In this document: one piece after another, positions 1 through 8,976 of the stretch
Layout: each line of letters starts with the position of its first letter
Numbering within the stretch: the first letter of the stretch is position 1
NCBI GenBank assembly: GCA_964424345.1
Contig: CAYRIK010000021.1
Location: 1 to 28,816 of the forward strand
DNA: 28,816 bases
Reading direction: 5' to 3'
Source: RGIG6307 sp964424345
Lineage (GTDB): Bacteria; Bacillota; Clostridia; Lachnospirales; Lachnospiraceae
The notes under the pieces: model-generated
What the model was told of the DNA's origin: nothing
Database searches by the model: none
The model's input: only the letters and a program-made list of their open reading frames with translations
Translations under genes and position numbers: made by a program

Positions 1-1457
1 ACATGCACCGTCATTCCAAACTGGTCCACAGCTCTCCACTTCTTCAATTCATATCCATTCTCTCTCAAGTATTTCACATCTCTTGCAAGTGTTGCGCTGT
101 CGCAGCTTACATATACGATTCGCTTTGGCTGCATTTTCACCATTGTATCAAGGCAAGCAGTATCACAGCCTTTTCGTGGTGGATCTACTACAATCACATC
201 TGGATGAAGCATATCGGTATTCAAATCGCTGTCAGATATGTGATTTTTTTCTGCATTAGAAAGCTTTTCATAAAATGCTGGTAAAACTTCTTCTGCTTTT
301 CCAACAAAAAAGTCCGCATTTGTAATACCGTTTCGTCTTGCATTTTCCTTTGCATCTTCAATCGCCTGCGGAATAATTTCAACACCATATACATGTCCAG
401 CTCTGCGAGAAAGAAACAGAGATATTGTTCCAATACCACAATATAAATCCCATACACTTTCTTTTCCTGTAAGTTCCGCATAATCTAATGCAATACTATA
501 TAACTTCTCTGTCTGTCCTGGGTTTACCTGATAGAAAGACAATGGAGAAATATGGAAATCTAATTTTTCACCTGTCTTTACAAATCCATTGGCTACATCT
601 CTTGTATAAAGAGAATCCCATATCACTGGTTCACCCCACAAGTTTACAATTTCATTTCCCATAATGACATTATCACGACGGGTATTGAAATTCACAGAAA
701 TACTGCTCATTCCTGGCAAATCTTTTAAGGCACGAATCAAGGCATCTACATGTAATCTTGTTTTTCCCTTCTTTTCCCATGCTTCCTTTGTCATGTTTAC
801 GATTAAACATACCATGACCTGCCTACTCGTAAATCCTGTTCTGATCAAAATGTGACGCACCAGTCCATTTCCTTGTGCTTCATCATATGGTGCAATCTGA
901 TTTTCCTTCATATATGCAAGAATCTGTTCTAAAATCTGCTGATTTTCTTCCACACCAAGATAACACTGTGTATTAGCAATAATGGCATGTGTTCTGCCTG
1001 CATAAAATCCAGTAATGATTTCACCATCTTTATTTCTTCCGACTGGATACTGTGCTTTATTACGATAATGCAAAGGTTCTTCCATTCCTACGACTGGCTC
1101 CATTGTATCATCTAATAACTCAGCTTCCACACCACCAATACGCAGCAGATTATTATAAACCTTGCTCTGCTTAAATGCTAACTGTCTGTCATAGCTCATA
1201 CTCTGTAGCTGACATCCACCGCATGCTTTATACTGAGGACATACTGGTTCTACTCGGTCTTTTGATGGTTCTAATATTTCTTCTAAACGTGCATAGCCAT
1301 ATGTCTTTTTTGTTTTCATGACCTTTGCAGTCACTCTATCACCAGGAATTGTGTCTTTTACAAAGAAAGTAAATCCATCTACTTTTCCGACACCCTCTCC
1401 CTCATGACTGATATCTACAATCTCTAACGTCACAATCTGATTTTTTGTAAATTCCAT
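1..1457 (-). CDS. rlmD: 23S rRNA (uracil-5-)-methyltransferase, RlmD/TrmA family (3' end cut by window)
   Basis: SAM-dependent enzyme that methylates C5 of a uracil in rRNA or tRNA. Reading the minus strand from the ATG at 1457 gives 485 open codons running off the left edge. An N-terminal TRAM-like region is followed by a 4Fe-4S cysteine set (C73, C79, C82 in a CX5CGGC arrangement, with a further Cys in NTQC). The methyltransferase core shows the SAM loop DLYCGIGT, the VDPPRKG motif and the catalytic cysteine in VYVSCDSATLARD. The last visible residues (AVDQFGMTVH) match the usual C-terminal end of the family, so only a few residues are missing. It lies 35 bases after yhaM and is probably the last gene of the htrA-like/yhaM operon. 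The family is certain; whether the target is U1939, U747 or tRNA U54 cannot be told from sequence, so the symbol is provisional. Confidence 0.88.
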   Translation of the reverse strand, partial: MEFTKNQIVTLEIVDISHEGEGVGKVDGFTFFVKDTIPGDRVTAKVMKTKKTYGYARLEEILEPSKDRVEPVCPQYKACGGCQLQSMSYDRQLAFKQSKVYNNLLRIGGVEAELLDDTMEPVVGMEEPLHYRNKAQYPVGRNKDGEIITGFYAGRTHAIIANTQCYLGVEENQQILEQILAYMKENQIAPYDEAQGNGLVRHILIRTGFTSRQVMVCLIVNMTKEAWEKKGKTRLHVDALIRALKDLPGMSSISVNFNTRRDNVIMGNEIVNLWGEPVIWDSLYTRDVANGFVKTGEKLDFHISPLSFYQVNPGQTEKLYSIALDYAELTGKESVWDLYCGIGTISLFLSRRAGHVYGVEIIPQAIEDAKENARRNGITNADFFVGKAEEVLPAFYEKLSNAEKNHISDSDLNTDMLHPDVIVVDPPRKGCDTACLDTMVKMQPKRIVYVSCDSATLARDVKYLRENGYELKKWRAVDQFGMTVH

Positions 1458-1492
1458 GATTTCTCCGTTCTTCTATCTGACTAATCTATTTA

Positions 1493-2437
1493 TTACAGCT
1501 CAGTAGACTTTCTTACATTGCTTTCCAATAAACGATTAAATCCAAGCCAACCATTTTCTGTTCCAGCTTCTAAGATTTCTGTAAATGTTTCCATTTTCGC
1601 ATCTGTATCGTCTGCATAATTTAATGCCATTGCTTCTATTAAGGCTGGTGTTTTTGGTGAACCGTACTCTAACTTACCATGATGTGCTAAAATACAATGT
1701 CTTAACTCATTTCCAACTATTTTAGGGAATCCATCGATTTCTCGAATCTTTGCTCCAACCATTTCTGCACCCATAACAATATGACCTAACAACTGACCTT
1801 CATCTGTATAATCGTTTTCAGGAAATGCAGAAAGTTCGCGTACTTTTCCAATATCGTGACACATTGCAGCGGATAAAAGAAGGTCTCTCTTTAAAATTGG
1901 ATATGCACTGCAATAATAATCACAAAGCTTTGTTACGCTTAATGTATGCTCTAACAAACCACCTACAAATCCATGGTGTACACTCTTTGCAGCAGAAGAA
2001 TTACAAAATGCTTTTGCAAATGCTTTATCTTCTATAAATATATTCTGCATCAATTTCTTTAAATATGGATTGCTCAGGCTGTTGATGATTGCCTTTAATT
2101 CTGCATACATCGGTTCAATGCCTTTTTTGCTGACTGGAAGATAATCTGCTGGATTATATTCTCCTTCATGGCAGCGTCTTACACGCTTTACGCTAATCTG
2201 TAATGCTCCCTGAAAACTGGATACATCACCATATACTTCAATATAATCTAACGCATCAAATTCATCAATACCTGCGTTGTTTGGTTCCCAAATTTTTGCA
2301 TCGATTACACCTGTTTTATCCTGTAAAATCACGCTGTCATATGGTTTACCATTTTTTGTCACTGCGGACTGCTTACGCTTACATAAATAAATATCAAATA
2401 CTCTGTCACCGTCTTTATAATCTTTAATAAATTTCAT
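1493..2437 (-). CDS. yhaM: 3'-5' exoribonuclease YhaM family protein
   Basis: Metal-dependent 3'-5' exoribonuclease of the YhaM type, found mainly in Firmicutes and involved in RNA turnover. The N-terminal ~95 residues form an OB-fold nucleic-acid binding domain (VILQDKTGVIDAKIW, then YGDVSSFQG). An HD phosphohydrolase domain follows, with the metal-binding elements GFVGGLLEHTLSV, AMCHDIGKVREL and CILAHHGKLEYGSPKTP. The length, about 314 residues, is normal. The frame opens with a GTG at 2446, but the ATG at 2437 has an AAAGGTG Shine-Dalgarno sequence six bases upstream and is the better start; both differ by only three residues. It is 29 bases behind the HtrA-like gene and 35 bases before the RNA methyltransferase, consistent with one operon. 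Confidence 0.93.
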   Translation of the reverse strand: MKFIKDYKDGDRVFDIYLCKRKQSAVTKNGKPYDSVILQDKTGVIDAKIWEPNNAGIDEFDALDYIEVYGDVSSFQGALQISVKRVRRCHEGEYNPADYLPVSKKGIEPMYAELKAIINSLSNPYLKKLMQNIFIEDKAFAKAFCNSSAAKSVHHGFVGGLLEHTLSVTKLCDYYCSAYPILKRDLLLSAAMCHDIGKVRELSAFPENDYTDEGQLLGHIVMGAEMVGAKIREIDGFPKIVGNELRHCILAHHGKLEYGSPKTPALIEAMALNYADDTDAKMETFTEILEAGTENGWLGFNRLLESNVRKSTEL

Positions 2438-2466
2438 ATTTTTCACCTTTTCCCTGCTCTATTTGA

Positions 2467-3747
2467 TTATTGATTTTCCAAAACAATCTGGAAATTGCAT
2501 TCTTTATATGTGCCCTGACTTGGTCGCATAATCGTAACTTCTACGGTCTCACCAACTTCTAACTGATATAAATTATAAGAAAAAGATGCCATGGAAGTGA
2601 TTTCTTTTTCTCCTAATTTTGTAATAACGTCTCCAACCTGAATACCTGCTTCCATAGCTGGAGAATCCAGTTTTACAGTTGTTACATATGCCCCATACGG
2701 AATAATATTCTGTCTGCGCATTTCCTGACTTACTTCAGTTCCTTTGATACCAAAAGATGGTATTTTATCTCCATTGGACATAATCTCAATCTTTTTCTTG
2801 AGTTCTGTAATTCCTACGGCACTCAATAAATTTTTCGTGTCTATAGAATTGTAATCATTGCATATCGCACCAACAATCTGGCCATTCAGATTTACTAAAA
2901 ATCCGTTTGGATTGCTGCTTCCGTAAATATCAGTCTTAATCAGCTTATAATTGCTGTCCCAACTATTTTCTTCCATACCTGTTGCTGTAACGAATCCATA
3001 GTTGACACTTCCGACTGTACCATTTGTATTTCCTAATGCCAAAATCACTCCGCCTACCAAAGATTTATTATTGGAAGAAGCCATTTTTGCCACAGCATAA
3101 GACTGCAAAGCACTTTCTTCTAACGTTGCCTTTACTACACCTACTACCATCAGACCAGAATAACTGTCTGTACCTTTTTTGACAGCAGGCGCAACTGTTC
3201 CATCCGGAAATGTTACTTCTATATGCTCTGCATTTGTCAAATATTCTCTTTCCACCAAAATCAAAAGCTCTGTGCCATTATCTGCAACGATTGCTCCTAC
3301 AGCAACTTTAGAACTTTTCTTTGTACTTTCCAGCCAACTTGTTTTATTAGATACCCCTGCCACCTGCACAAGCCATTTTTCACACTCCTGTGCACACTTT
3401 CGCAAAATATAGGACATTTCTAAAAGCATTTTTTCACTGTCTAACTCTACTTCATTGCTGAATGGCTCATCTAATGCATCCAACAACATATCTTCCGGCT
3501 TGATTTCTTCAAATGTACGCGGTACAGACTCATCTGTCAGCACCACATTCTGCATTGGTGTTGGAAAGAATTTATCTTCTATAAATGGAACAATCCCTGT
3601 CATTGTCAAACATGCAACCAAACCAAATATGACTGCAAAAAATATAACCTCTGCTAACCGTAACACAAGATGCTTTCGGCTGATTGGTCTTGCCTTGATC
3701 TTTTCTTCCATAAATTCATTGGAAGATACAGATTTTTCGTCTTTCAT
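2467..3747 (-). CDS. Membrane-anchored HtrA/DegP-like protein with PDZ domain, catalytic triad lost
   Basis: The 426-residue protein has a cytosolic N-terminus of about 30 residues, one membrane segment (about 32-55), an acidic linker, a trypsin-like domain (about 145-320) and a C-terminal PDZ domain (about 331-425, with GAYVTTVKLDSPAMEAGIQVGDVI). This is the HtrA/DegP architecture, but alignment by eye to DegP motifs shows the catalytic residues replaced: the histidine of TNxH by Glu168, the aspartate of TDLAVL by Gly198 and the serine of GNSGG by Pro280. The fold-defining sequence around each site (HIEVTFPDG, FLVNLNGQIVGAI) is kept. I infer a non-proteolytic scaffold or sensor outside the membrane. 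A GTGAGGG site precedes the ATG by four bases and a good promoter lies at 3783-3811. The fold is secure; the function is unknown. Confidence 0.85.
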   Translation of the reverse strand: MKDEKSVSSNEFMEEKIKARPISRKHLVLRLAEVIFFAVIFGLVACLTMTGIVPFIEDKFFPTPMQNVVLTDESVPRTFEEIKPEDMLLDALDEPFSNEVELDSEKMLLEMSYILRKCAQECEKWLVQVAGVSNKTSWLESTKKSSKVAVGAIVADNGTELLILVEREYLTNAEHIEVTFPDGTVAPAVKKGTDSYSGLMVVGVVKATLEESALQSYAVAKMASSNNKSLVGGVILALGNTNGTVGSVNYGFVTATGMEENSWDSNYKLIKTDIYGSSNPNGFLVNLNGQIVGAICNDYNSIDTKNLLSAVGITELKKKIEIMSNGDKIPSFGIKGTEVSQEMRRQNIIPYGAYVTTVKLDSPAMEAGIQVGDVITKLGEKEITSMASFSYNLYQLEVGETVEVTIMRPSQGTYKECNFQIVLENQ

Positions 3748-3782
3748 AAAACCCTCACTTTGTAACCTTACTTATCGTAAAC

Positions 3783-3811
3783 AGTATACAAGATTTTTTT
3801 GACCATAGCAA
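3783..3811 (-). promoter_or_regulatory. Sigma-A-type promoter for the HtrA-like/yhaM/rlmD operon
   Basis: On the minus strand TTGCTA (3811-3806) is followed after 17 bases by TATACT (3788-3783). Transcription would begin near 3776, about 30 bases before the start codon. Its -35 box lies inside the spacer of the divergent mutS2 promoter. Confidence 0.7.
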
Positions 3812-3827
3812 GATTTAGTGCTATACT
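3799..3827 (+). promoter_or_regulatory. Sigma-A-type promoter for mutS2 and the two-component genes
   Basis: TTGACC (3799-3804), a 17-base spacer and TATACT (3822-3827) make a near-consensus promoter. Transcription would begin near 3834, leaving a leader of about 58 bases ending in an AGGAGA ribosome binding site before the mutS2 ATG. Confidence 0.75.
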
Positions 3828-3891
3828 AAAATTGTATAACAACCCGAAAATGGACGAAAACTAATCTGTCCTTTTCTTCAGGAGATTTTTT

Positions 3892-6273
3892 ATGAACAAA
3901 AAAGGTTTACAAATTTTAGAATATTATAAAATAATTTCTATGCTTATAGAGAAGGCTTCTTCCGAACCTGGTAAAGCTCTTTGTGAAAAGCTTGTTCCTT
4001 CTACTGATTTGGAAGAAATCGAAACTGCACAGCAGGAAACACAAGATGCATTAACAAGACTTTTTGCTAAGAGCAGTATTTCTTTCGGAGGCAATAAAGA
4101 CTTAGGATTTGCAATCAAAAGCTTAGAAATTGGAAGCACTTTATCCATTTCCGAGCTTTTAAAAATTGCAAATATGTTAGAAAATGTAGCTCGTGTTAAA
4201 AATTACGGAAGACCTGAACGAGACGATACACCGCCAGATGCATTGACCGGATATTTTGATCTTCTGCAGCCGCTCACACCACTTTCCAGTGAAATCCGCA
4301 GATGTATCTTGTCAGAAGAAGAAATTGCCGATGATGCTTCTCCAACCTTGAAACATATCCGCCGTCAGATAAATATTGTCGGTGATCGTGTGCATACACA
4401 GTTAAACAATATGCTGACTGGTTCTATGAGAACAATGCTTCAGGATGCTGTCATCACAATGCGAAACAATCGTTATTGTCTGCCAATCAAAGCAGAATAT
4501 AAATCTCAGGTTTCCGGTATGGTACATGACCAATCCGCTTCTGGTTCTACCTTTTTCATTGAACCAGCTGCAATCGTAAATCTAAACAATCAGCTTCGTG
4601 AATTAGAAATTCAAGAACAGGAAGAAATCCAAGTTATTCTTTCCAACCTGAGCGTAGAAGCAAGTGCTTATACCGATGCATTGATGGCAAATCAGACTAC
4701 GATGACTAAATTGGACTTTATTTTTGCTAAAGCCAAACTTGCTATGGATATGAATGCCACAAGACCTACCTTTAATGATGAGCATTACATTCGTATCCGA
4801 GGCGGTCGTCATCCATTATTGGACAAAAAGAAAGTTGTTCCTATCGATGTGCATCTTGGAAAAGACTTTGACCTTTTGATTATTACAGGTCCAAACACCG
4901 GTGGTAAAACAGTTTGTTTAAAAACAGTCGGATTATTTACTTTAATGGGACAGGCTGGTCTTCACATTCCAGCATTAGATCGTTCTGAACTTGGTATTTT
5001 CACAAAAGTATATGCTGATATTGGTGACGAACAAAGTATTGAGCAAAGCCTTAGTACCTTTTCTTCCCACATGGTCAATATCGTTACATTTTTAAAGCAT
5101 GCAGACGAAAACAGCTTATGTCTGTTTGACGAACTTGGCGCCGGAACCGACCCAACAGAAGGTGCTGCTCTTGCGATTGCCATTTTAAATCATTTACATG
5201 ACCGTGGCATCCGTACCATGGCAACGACCCATTACAGCGAATTAAAATTATATGCGTTATCTACTTCTTTTGTAGAAAATGCCTGCTGTGAGTTTGACGT
5301 AGAGAGCCTTCGTCCAACGTATCGTTTGCTGATTGGTATTCCTGGTAAGAGTAACGCTTTTGCCATTTCTCAAAAGTTAGGACTTTCCAAAGAAATCATT
5401 GATGCTGCTAAAGAGCAAATCAGTGCAGAAAAAGAATCCTTTGAAGATGTCATTTCTAACTTAGAATCCAGCCGTATTGCGATGGAAAAAGACCAACGAG
5501 AAATCGAAGAATACAAACAGGAAATCAAAGCTTTAAAAGAACAGCTTGCTTCTAAAAAAGATAAATTAGATGATTCTCGTGATAAGATTTTGCGTGAAGC
5601 CAATGAAAAGGCGCGTGCTATCCTTCAAGAAGCAAAAGAAGTTGCTGACGAGACAATTCGTTCCATGACAAAAGCCGGTCATAATACAGTTGGTGATTTA
5701 GAAAAACAGCGTCAGAAATTACGCGACCAAATCAATAAGAAAAACGAAAAACTTGCTCTGAAAAATACCGCTTCTTCTCCAAAGAAAGTATTAACAGAAA
5801 AAGATATCCGTATCGGAGATTCTATAAAAGTATTATCCAGTGGCTTTACAGGTACCATACAGTCTCTTCCTGACAAAAAAGGAAATGTATTCGTACAGTG
5901 CGGTATCATTCGTTCACAAGTAAACATCAAAGACTTACAGCTTTTACAGGAAGAAGAACCTGCAAAGAAAAAACCAATCTTGGAACGAACAAATACTGGC
6001 TCTATCAAGATGTCAAAATCTTTTGGTATCTCACCAGAGATCAATCTGTTAGGATATACAGTAGATGAAGCACTTGCACAGCTTGATAAATATTTAGATG
6101 ACGCATATATTGCTCATTTAAACAGTGTTCGCATCGTACATGGAAAAGGTACTGGTGCATTACGAAGTGCCGTTCACCAATATTTAAAACGTTCCTCTTA
6201 TGTAAAGAGCTTCCGTCTTGGTGAACATGGAGAAGGCGATGCCGGTGTAACGATCGCCCAATTCAAAGAATAA
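3892..6273 (+). CDS. mutS2: Endonuclease MutS2
   Basis: MutS-family ATPase acting on branched DNA and, in Bacillus, on collided ribosomes. The 793-residue length is typical. It has a MutS core/clamp region, an ABC-type ATPase with Walker A GPNTGGKT (about residue 333) and Walker B LCLFDELGAGTDP (about 410), a long charged coiled coil (about 500-630) and a C-terminal Smr domain (about 717-793) with HGKGTGALR. The Smr domain reads INLLG where many MutS2 proteins have LDLRG, so the aspartate of that motif is absent. The start follows AGGAGA by eight bases. Seventeen bases separate it from the response regulator gene, so the three genes probably share a transcript. The family is certain. Confidence 0.97.
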   Translation: MNKKGLQILEYYKIISMLIEKASSEPGKALCEKLVPSTDLEEIETAQQETQDALTRLFAKSSISFGGNKDLGFAIKSLEIGSTLSISELLKIANMLENVARVKNYGRPERDDTPPDALTGYFDLLQPLTPLSSEIRRCILSEEEIADDASPTLKHIRRQINIVGDRVHTQLNNMLTGSMRTMLQDAVITMRNNRYCLPIKAEYKSQVSGMVHDQSASGSTFFIEPAAIVNLNNQLRELEIQEQEEIQVILSNLSVEASAYTDALMANQTTMTKLDFIFAKAKLAMDMNATRPTFNDEHYIRIRGGRHPLLDKKKVVPIDVHLGKDFDLLIITGPNTGGKTVCLKTVGLFTLMGQAGLHIPALDRSELGIFTKVYADIGDEQSIEQSLSTFSSHMVNIVTFLKHADENSLCLFDELGAGTDPTEGAALAIAILNHLHDRGIRTMATTHYSELKLYALSTSFVENACCEFDVESLRPTYRLLIGIPGKSNAFAISQKLGLSKEIIDAAKEQISAEKESFEDVISNLESSRIAMEKDQREIEEYKQEIKALKEQLASKKDKLDDSRDKILREANEKARAILQEAKEVADETIRSMTKAGHNTVGDLEKQRQKLRDQINKKNEKLALKNTASSPKKVLTEKDIRIGDSIKVLSSGFTGTIQSLPDKKGNVFVQCGIIRSQVNIKDLQLLQEEEPAKKKPILERTNTGSIKMSKSFGISPEINLLGYTVDEALAQLDKYLDDAYIAHLNSVRIVHGKGTGALRSAVHQYLKRSSYVKSFRLGEHGEGDAGVTIAQFKE

Positions 6274-6290
6274 GATAAAGGTGTATGATT

Positions 6291-6989
6291 ATGGTAAATA
6301 AACAAAAAATTTTAATCGTGGATGATGATGAAAATATTGCAGAACTCATCAGCTTATATTTAACAAAAGAGTGCTTTGATACAAGAATCGTTCATGATGG
6401 AGAAAGTGCCCTGCAAATGCATAAAGTCTTTCAGCCTGATTTGATTTTGTTAGACATTATGCTTCCTCGCATGGACGGCTATCAGGTATGTCGTGAATTG
6501 CGTACATATTCCAACACGCCAATCATCATGCTCTCTGCCAAAGGAGAGGTATTTGACAAAGTGCTTGGTCTGGAACTTGGTGCAGACGATTATATCGAAA
6601 AGCCTTTCGACTCCAAAGAATTAGTCGCAAGAGTCAAAGCAATCCTTCGTCGTATCAAACCAGTAGTACAAGAAGCACCTGCCAAAGCAGTAAAAAGTGT
6701 TTCTTATCCTGATTTAGAAATCAGTCTGACCAATTATGCAGTAACTTATATGGGACAGAAAATCGAAATGCCTCCAAAGGAATTAGAATTGCTGTATTTT
6801 ATGGCATCTTCTCCAAATCATGTGTTCACTCGTGAACAGTTATTGGATCAAATCTGGGGATATGAATATATCGGTGATACAAGAACGGTAGACGTGCATA
6901 TCAAACGACTTCGTGAAAAATTAAAAGACCATGCTAACTGGAGAATTGCTACCATCTGGGGCATTGGCTACAAATTTGAGGTTAAGTGA
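6291..6989 (+). CDS. OmpR/PhoB-family DNA-binding response regulator
   Basis: Transcriptional regulator of a two-component pair. The receiver domain (about 1-120) has the acidic pocket in ILIVDDDEN, the phospho-acceptor Asp55 in LLDIMLPRMDG, and the conserved Ser and Lys in IIMLSAKGE and DDYIEKPF. The C-terminal winged helix (about 135-232) has PPKELELLYFMAS, the recognition helix region TRTVDVHIKRLREK and a closing IWGIGYKFE. An upstream in-frame ATG at 6285 leaves only one base after the AAAGGTG site, whereas the ATG at 6291 has seven, so the shorter 232-residue form is chosen. The stop overlaps the kinase start by one base (TGATG), which suggests translational coupling. The regulon cannot be predicted from this sequence. 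Confidence 0.94.
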   Translation: MVNKQKILIVDDDENIAELISLYLTKECFDTRIVHDGESALQMHKVFQPDLILLDIMLPRMDGYQVCRELRTYSNTPIIMLSAKGEVFDKVLGLELGADDYIEKPFDSKELVARVKAILRRIKPVVQEAPAKAVKSVSYPDLEISLTNYAVTYMGQKIEMPPKELELLYFMASSPNHVFTREQLLDQIWGYEYIGDTRTVDVHIKRLREKLKDHANWRIATIWGIGYKFEVK

Positions 6990-8410
6990 TGAAACAGAGT
7001 ATTTGTACAAAATTTTTATTAGGTTATGTGATATTCGGTCTTTTTTCCTATGTGCTGATTGCAACATATGTACCCAATATGCTGACCAACTACTTCGTAC
7101 ATGAAACATCATCTTCTCTTTATAAAGAAGCTGTTCTGATTGCAGACACATACGCTTCTAAGCTGTATACAAATGAGTTATCTTTAGATACCGTAAAAAA
7201 TCAGTTAGATGCACTTACTGTATTTTTGAATGCAGATATCTGGATTTTAAATCCAAGCGGCCGTCTTGTACTAGACTCCGCTCACGAATTAAATATCGAC
7301 GATATTACGCTCATCGAAGACTTTGATCCTTTAGGTTTTACAGGAAATTATTACACTGTCGGAACTTTTTATGACAGTTTTGAAACAGAAATGCTTAGTG
7401 TCCTTGCTCCAATCAATTCTAACTACGAAGTAAACGGCTATGTTGTAATTCATTCTGATTATCGTGCAATTACAGAAAAATGTTACAGCTTGCAAGGTGC
7501 AATCTACTACTGCTTTGGCATCTTATTTGTATTGTCCTTTATTTTGTTTTTATTCTTTTTTGAATTTGTCTTTATACCGCTCAAAAAGATTAGAAAAGCA
7601 AGTGAACAATATGCTAACGGCAATTTCCATTACGAACTGCAACCTGAAAGCCATGACGAGATTGGCTATCTTGCCGGAATATTGTCCTATATGGCTGGAG
7701 AAATCGCACGTTCTGAAGACGATCAGAAAAAGTTTGTTGCAAATGTCAGCCACGATTTCCGTTCTCCTTTAACTTCCATTCGTGGATATTTAGAGGCGAT
7801 GTTAGATGGTACCATTCCACCGGAACTGTACGAAAAATATCTTAAAATCGTTTTAAACGAAACTGAACGACTGACCAAACTGACAAACGGACTTCTACAG
7901 CTCAATAACTTAAATACAAAAGGTATGTTATTAGAAAAAACTGACTTTGATATCAACAAAGTTATTCGTGATACAGCAGCCTCCTTTGAAGGAACCTGTA
8001 ATAAAAAACATATCAAATTGCAGCTGCTCCTTACAGGAGAAGAACTGTTTGTTCGCGCAGACTTAGGAAAAATCCAGCAGGTTCTGTATAATTTATTAGA
8101 CAATGCAATCAAGTTCAGTTATGAAGATTCTAGTATCAAAATTGAAACGACAGAAAAGAAAAATAAACTTTTTATTTCTGTCAAAGACTATGGCATTGGT
8201 ATTCCAAAAGATGAACTGAAGCTCGTATGGGATCGTTTTTATAAATCAGACGCTTCCCGCGGTAAAGATAAAAAAGGAACCGGACTCGGTCTTTCTATTA
8301 CAAAAGAAATTATTCACTCTCATGGTGAAAATATCAATGTTGTCAGTACGCTAGATGCCGGCAGTGAATTTATCTTCACACTCCCTATCGTATCTGAAAA
8401 GCAATCCTAA
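6989..8410 (+). CDS. Sensor histidine kinase, HAMP-HisKA-HATPase type
   Basis: Membrane sensor kinase paired with the preceding regulator. The first membrane helix is at about 7-30, an extracytoplasmic sensor domain of about 135 residues follows, the second helix is at about 168-195, then a HAMP domain, the dimerisation/phospho-acceptor domain with His255 in VANVSHDFRSPL, and an ATPase domain with the N box (LYNLLDNAIKFS), G1 (VKDYGIGIP), F box (VWDRFYKSD) and G2 (GTGLGLSI). The phospho-box reads HDFRSP rather than the commoner HELRTP, a variant seen in active kinases. A GTG at 6986 also opens the frame, but the ATG at 6989 fits the GAGG site better. The gene ends six bases before a bidirectional terminator. 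The stimulus is unknown. Confidence 0.94.
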   Translation: MKQSICTKFLLGYVIFGLFSYVLIATYVPNMLTNYFVHETSSSLYKEAVLIADTYASKLYTNELSLDTVKNQLDALTVFLNADIWILNPSGRLVLDSAHELNIDDITLIEDFDPLGFTGNYYTVGTFYDSFETEMLSVLAPINSNYEVNGYVVIHSDYRAITEKCYSLQGAIYYCFGILFVLSFILFLFFFEFVFIPLKKIRKASEQYANGNFHYELQPESHDEIGYLAGILSYMAGEIARSEDDQKKFVANVSHDFRSPLTSIRGYLEAMLDGTIPPELYEKYLKIVLNETERLTKLTNGLLQLNNLNTKGMLLEKTDFDINKVIRDTAASFEGTCNKKHIKLQLLLTGEELFVRADLGKIQQVLYNLLDNAIKFSYEDSSIKIETTEKKNKLFISVKDYGIGIPKDELKLVWDRFYKSDASRGKDKKGTGLGLSITKEIIHSHGENINVVSTLDAGSEFIFTLPIVSEKQS

Positions 8411-8415
8411 TACAC

Positions 8416-8450
8416 AAAAATGCGGTCCTCTTTATGAGGGCCGCATTTTT
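8416..8450. terminator. Bidirectional intrinsic terminator between the kinase gene and trmL
   Basis: A 15-base arm (8416-8430), loop TTTAT and a second 15-base arm (8436-8450) pair completely with one G-U wobble. The arms carry AAAAA and TTTTT at their outer ends, so the hairpin is followed by a U run on both strands. It serves the convergent kinase and trmL transcripts. Confidence 0.9.
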
Positions 8451-8457
8451 ATGTATA

Positions 8458-8952
8458 TTATTCTTTCCAATGAAGTCTGTGTAATTCTCCTTCTAACTGC
8501 ATAGACTGGAAATTCTGCTGACGCAATGCTTCATATAAACAGATTGCTACAGAGTTAGATAAGTTCAAAGAACGAATGTCTGGAAGCATTGGAATACGGA
8601 TGCAGGTTTCTTCGTAATCTACTAAAATTTCTTCTGGAATACCAGCACTTTCCTTTCCAAACATAATAAAATCATCTTCTCCGAATGTAACATCGCTGTA
8701 AACATGTTTTGCCTTTGTTGTCGCCATCCAGATTTTCGCATTTGGATTTTTTTCTAAAAATTCTTCAAAGTTTGTATAACGATATAACTGTACATGCTTC
8801 CAATAATCCATTCCAGCACGTTTTACTGCTTTATCATCTAAATGAAAGCCAAGTGGCTCGATTAAATGTAACTTTGTTCCAGTTGCCACGCAAGTACGTC
8901 CGATATTGGCTGTATTCTGTGGTATTTCTGGCTGATGTAAAATAATATTCAT
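8458..8952 (-). CDS. trmL: tRNA (cytidine(34)-2'-O)-methyltransferase TrmL
   Basis: SPOUT-class methyltransferase that 2'-O-methylates the wobble base of tRNA-Leu species. The 164-residue protein carries the N-terminal LHQPEIPQNTANIGR motif, the central FGKESAGIPEEI motif and the SAM-binding knot IPMLPDIRSLNLSNSVAI, all diagnostic of TrmL. The ATG follows AAGGGA by seven bases. It is the last gene of the long minus-strand run and ends eight bases before the shared terminator. Twenty-four bases separate it from the upstream HypE-like gene. Normal length and motifs. Confidence 0.95.
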   Translation of the reverse strand: MNIILHQPEIPQNTANIGRTCVATGTKLHLIEPLGFHLDDKAVKRAGMDYWKHVQLYRYTNFEEFLEKNPNAKIWMATTKAKHVYSDVTFGEDDFIMFGKESAGIPEEILVDYEETCIRIPMLPDIRSLNLSNSVAICLYEALRQQNFQSMQLEGELHRLHWKE

Positions 8953-8976
8953 AGTCCAATCCCTTTCCTTTTTGTA

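Noticed and set aside
3455..3802. 115-codon plus-strand open frame across the HtrA-like gene start and the divergent promoters
   Set aside because: It runs through both promoters, has a Ser/Asn-rich sequence with no motif and no ribosome binding site.
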